Assembly: GCA_031289615.1 (NCBI GenBank)
Contig: JAITPD010000029.1
Span: 1-60,465 of the forward strand
Reading direction: 5' to 3'
Length of the DNA stretch: 60,465 bases
Origin: Lactobacillaceae bacterium
GTDB lineage: Bacteria > Bacillota > Bacilli > Lactobacillales > Lactobacillaceae
Below, piece by piece: positions 58,672 to 60,465 of the stretch (the first letter of the stretch is position 1; each line of letters starts with the position of its first letter). Below the pieces are notes generated by a model. That model was given only the letters and a program-made list of their open reading frames with translations, had not been told where the DNA came from and ran no database searches. Position numbers and translations under genes: made by a program.

Positions 58672-60270
58672 ATGATATTAATTGCATTGCTGGCAGTTTT
58701 GTTACCTTTAATATTTTTGGCGTTAATGAATTTGCCTGCCGCTAAGGGAATGGCAATTAGTTCTGCGGTAGTCTTGGTTGTGGCATTTATTTTTTGGAAA
58801 ATGCCCTTGAAAGTTCTCAGCGCGTCTATCTTACAGGGAATCCACAAGACGATTCCAATCTTATGGATCCTGTTTGGTGCCCTGATCATGCTAGAAGTGT
58901 TGCGACATACCGGTGCCATTCAACGGATTAATCAAGGATTTACATCTGTCACTTCAGATATGCGCGTGTTGACAATTATCATTGCCTTTTTGTTTGGCGC
59001 TTTAATCGAAGGTGTCTCTGGCTTTGGAACGCCGGCCATGGTGACAGCTCCATTGTTGATGGCGTTAGGATTTCGGCCAATGGCAGCCGTGACTTTGGCG
59101 TTGGTGGGTGACTCGACCTCTGCTTCGTTTGGTGCGGTTGGAACTCCTTTGACGGTTGGATTAAGCAATATCGCCAGCGGGCCTGACTTTATTCAAAAGA
59201 TTGGCGAGATGATTACTAGAATTGATTTGACAGCTGGTGCGATTGTGCCAACGTTAATTATTTTTTTGCTCGTTAAATTTTTTGGTAACAACGAAAAGCA
59301 AAATCGTGAATGGCTTGAAATTGTGCCGTGGACTTTGTTTATCGGAATTGCGTACACAGTTGTTGCTGTAGGAGCAGTTTTGTTTGTCGGATACGAATTT
59401 GCTTCGATTTTGACGCCTTTAGTGATGCTGGTAGTGGCGATTGCTTCGGTCAAATTTAAATTTTTACTACCTAAGTCAGTCACGCAAAATCCATGGACGG
59501 AAGCGCGAGATCCAAAAGTTAAATTGGACAATGATGAAGCTCCAAAAATGTCGTTGTTAGTCGCTTGGACACCTTACTTGTTGGTTGTTGTGTTATTGTT
59601 GCTTTCACGGACAGTCGAACCATTGCGCGTGTTTATGAACAAGTACGTTGACCTATCGTGGAACCATATTTTAGGATTCAAAGATATTAGCTCGGCGTGG
59701 CAATTTTTGTATTCGCCAGGAACAATCTTGGTATTGTCGGCTATCTTTGGCCTCTTGATTCAGGTTCGCAACATTAAACCAATCGTGCGTCAATCTAAAT
59801 CAGTTTTGAAAGGCATTGGGCCGACAGCATTTACGTTGGCTGTCACTTTGATCATGGTGCAAGTCTTTAGTAATTCAGGCTTGAACGCTGGGTATCTCGT
59901 CAGCATGCCGACGTATATTGCAAACACAGTAGCGTCATTTGCGGCACCAGTCTGGGTGTTCATCGCTCCATTCCTTGGAGAACTGGGCGCGTTTATTACT
60001 GGAAGTGCAACGGTTTCAACTTTAACGTTCGCACCAATTCAGTACAATGTGGCTCAACAAGCGGGAATTTCAACGAACATTATCTTGGCTGTGCAAGTGA
60101 TTGGAGCGGCCGCTGGAAATATGATTTGTGTGCATAATATCGTTGCAGCCAGTGCCGTGGTTGGTCTTGGTGGTAATGAGGGTGCAATCCTACGTAAGAC
60201 AGCAATTCCAGCGTTGATCTATGCTGTGTTGCTTGGAATCACGGGCTTTGTGATGCTGAATTTTTTCTAA
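58672..60270 (+). CDS. lctP: L-lactate permease
   Basis: 532-residue LctP-family transporter with about 13 membrane spans. Family stretches include ALIEGVSGFGTPAMVTAPLLMALGF, GDSTSASFGAVGTPLTVGL, FLGELGAFITGSATVSTLTFAPIQ and AAAGNMICVHNIVAASAVVGL. It carries lactate (and glycolate) with protons; in a lactic acid bacterium it may export or exchange lactate. GTAGGAGAG precedes the ATG and a promoter lies 60 bases upstream. A partial element A follows 38 bases after the stop. Confidence 0.94.
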   Translation: MILIALLAVLLPLIFLALMNLPAAKGMAISSAVVLVVAFIFWKMPLKVLSASILQGIHKTIPILWILFGALIMLEVLRHTGAIQRINQGFTSVTSDMRVLTIIIAFLFGALIEGVSGFGTPAMVTAPLLMALGFRPMAAVTLALVGDSTSASFGAVGTPLTVGLSNIASGPDFIQKIGEMITRIDLTAGAIVPTLIIFLLVKFFGNNEKQNREWLEIVPWTLFIGIAYTVVAVGAVLFVGYEFASILTPLVMLVVAIASVKFKFLLPKSVTQNPWTEARDPKVKLDNDEAPKMSLLVAWTPYLLVVVLLLLSRTVEPLRVFMNKYVDLSWNHILGFKDISSAWQFLYSPGTILVLSAIFGLLIQVRNIKPIVRQSKSVLKGIGPTAFTLAVTLIMVQVFSNSGLNAGYLVSMPTYIANTVASFAAPVWVFIAPFLGELGAFITGSATVSTLTFAPIQYNVAQQAGISTNIILAVQVIGAAAGNMICVHNIVAASAVVGLGGNEGAILRKTAIPALIYAVLLGITGFVMLNFF

Positions 60271-60308
60271 ATAAAACTTTGTGCTAGTTGTGAATTGTTG
60301 TCCTATTG

Positions 60309-60363
60309 GTTGATCAGCTTCGCTAAAGATTCTTTACGTTCGGATTTGCCCTGCACGATTCAT
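60309..60363 (-). repeat. Palindromic element A, copy 5 (broken)
   Basis: The first 55 bases match the minus-strand form of element A (GTTGATCAGC, GATTCTTTACGTTCGGAT, GCCCTGCACGATTCAT), then identity stops at 60363. What follows to the window end is unrelated, so the element is either truncated or interrupted by another sequence. Confidence 0.75.
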
Positions 60364-60369
60364 TATGCG

Positions 60370-60441
60370 TTTTGTTAGCGATTTATCGCTTACCAAAACA
60401 CGATCCGCAGTACTTAGTTGGGCAGCTGTGTCATACAGCTG
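60370..60441. repeat. Two hairpins following the broken element A
   Basis: TTTTG-TAGCGA/TCGCTTA-CAAAA (60370-60398, one bulge) and CAGCTGT/ACAGCTG (60423-60441). These belong to the sequence replacing the rest of element A. The window ends before its extent can be seen. Confidence 0.5.
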
Positions 60442-60465
60442 GGCGACTTAGTAACGTAGGTGGTT

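Noticed and set aside
1-60465. CRISPR arrays, insertion sequences and prophage genes
   Set aside because: No regularly spaced repeats, transposase, integrase or phage structural motifs were seen in any frame. The A, B and C repeats are dispersed, not arrayed.

Overview
The window looks like chromosomal DNA of a low-GC Gram-positive lactic acid bacterium, most likely a heterofermentative member of the Leuconostoc/Weissella branch of Lactobacillaceae. This is inferred from the ctsR-clpC-rpoB-rpoC order, the strong use of TTG for leucine in the highly expressed genes (rpoB, rpoC, adhE), TTG start codons on rpoB and rpoC, a shared ECF transporter module next to truA, the dnaX-recR-tmk-darA-holB-rsmI block, CcpA (cre) and CtsR boxes, a guanine riboswitch and an SRP RNA of the short type. 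No species is proven. I see no prophage, insertion sequence or CRISPR array.

Layout. 0-5.9 kb: a DUF2075 P-loop ATPase (minus strand), a DUF606-type transporter, a 44-residue acidic peptide gene, tRNA-Asn, trxA with an aldo/keto reductase and an unknown gene, then a tRNA cluster (Leu, Thr, Arg). 5.9-20.5 kb: a lipoteichoic acid synthase-like gene, the CtsR-controlled ctsR-clpC operon, a secreted BspA/DUF285-type surface protein with a perfect cre box and a G9 tract, then rpoB and rpoC behind a structured leader. 20.6-25.5 kb: the deo nucleoside catabolism operon (deoC, deoB, deoD), with a cre box, a second palindromic operator candidate and an attenuator-like RNA between deoC and deoB; then a ribbon-helix-helix protein, a disordered Asn/Arg/Gln-rich protein and an SPFH protein. 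25.5-38 kb: a small membrane protein, a GAF-type methionine sulfoxide reductase lacking two of its three cysteines, a quinone oxidoreductase-like enzyme, the guanine riboswitch-pbuX-xpt unit, a class C sortase without pilins, pepO, adhE, and a type II NADH dehydrogenase with a DoxX-like tail. 38-51.3 kb: an MFS transporter, a TrmH-type methyltransferase, ecfA1-ecfA2-ecfT-truA, SRP RNA, dnaX-recR-yaaL-tmk-darA-holB-rsmI, an acyl-ACP thioesterase and galE.

The 51.5-58.5 kb stretch is AT-rich and accessory in character. It holds two separate loci with the architecture of a small secreted protein plus ABC transporter: (1) a signal-peptide protein, a translationally coupled 53-residue membrane peptide and an ABC exporter-type protein; (2) a 132-residue secreted protein followed by two integral membrane proteins, an ABC ATPase and a third membrane protein. 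The lactate permease gene follows.

Dispersed among the intergenic regions are palindromic repeats. Element A (about 168 bp, ends GTTGATCAGC/GCTGATCAAC) and element B (about 170 bp) lie side by side in a fixed order and orientation. They show base-pair-preserving differences between copies, so their folded form appears to be conserved. A third, unrelated repeat (C) follows darA and galE. Together with the secreted-protein/ABC loci these are the least explained parts of the window.
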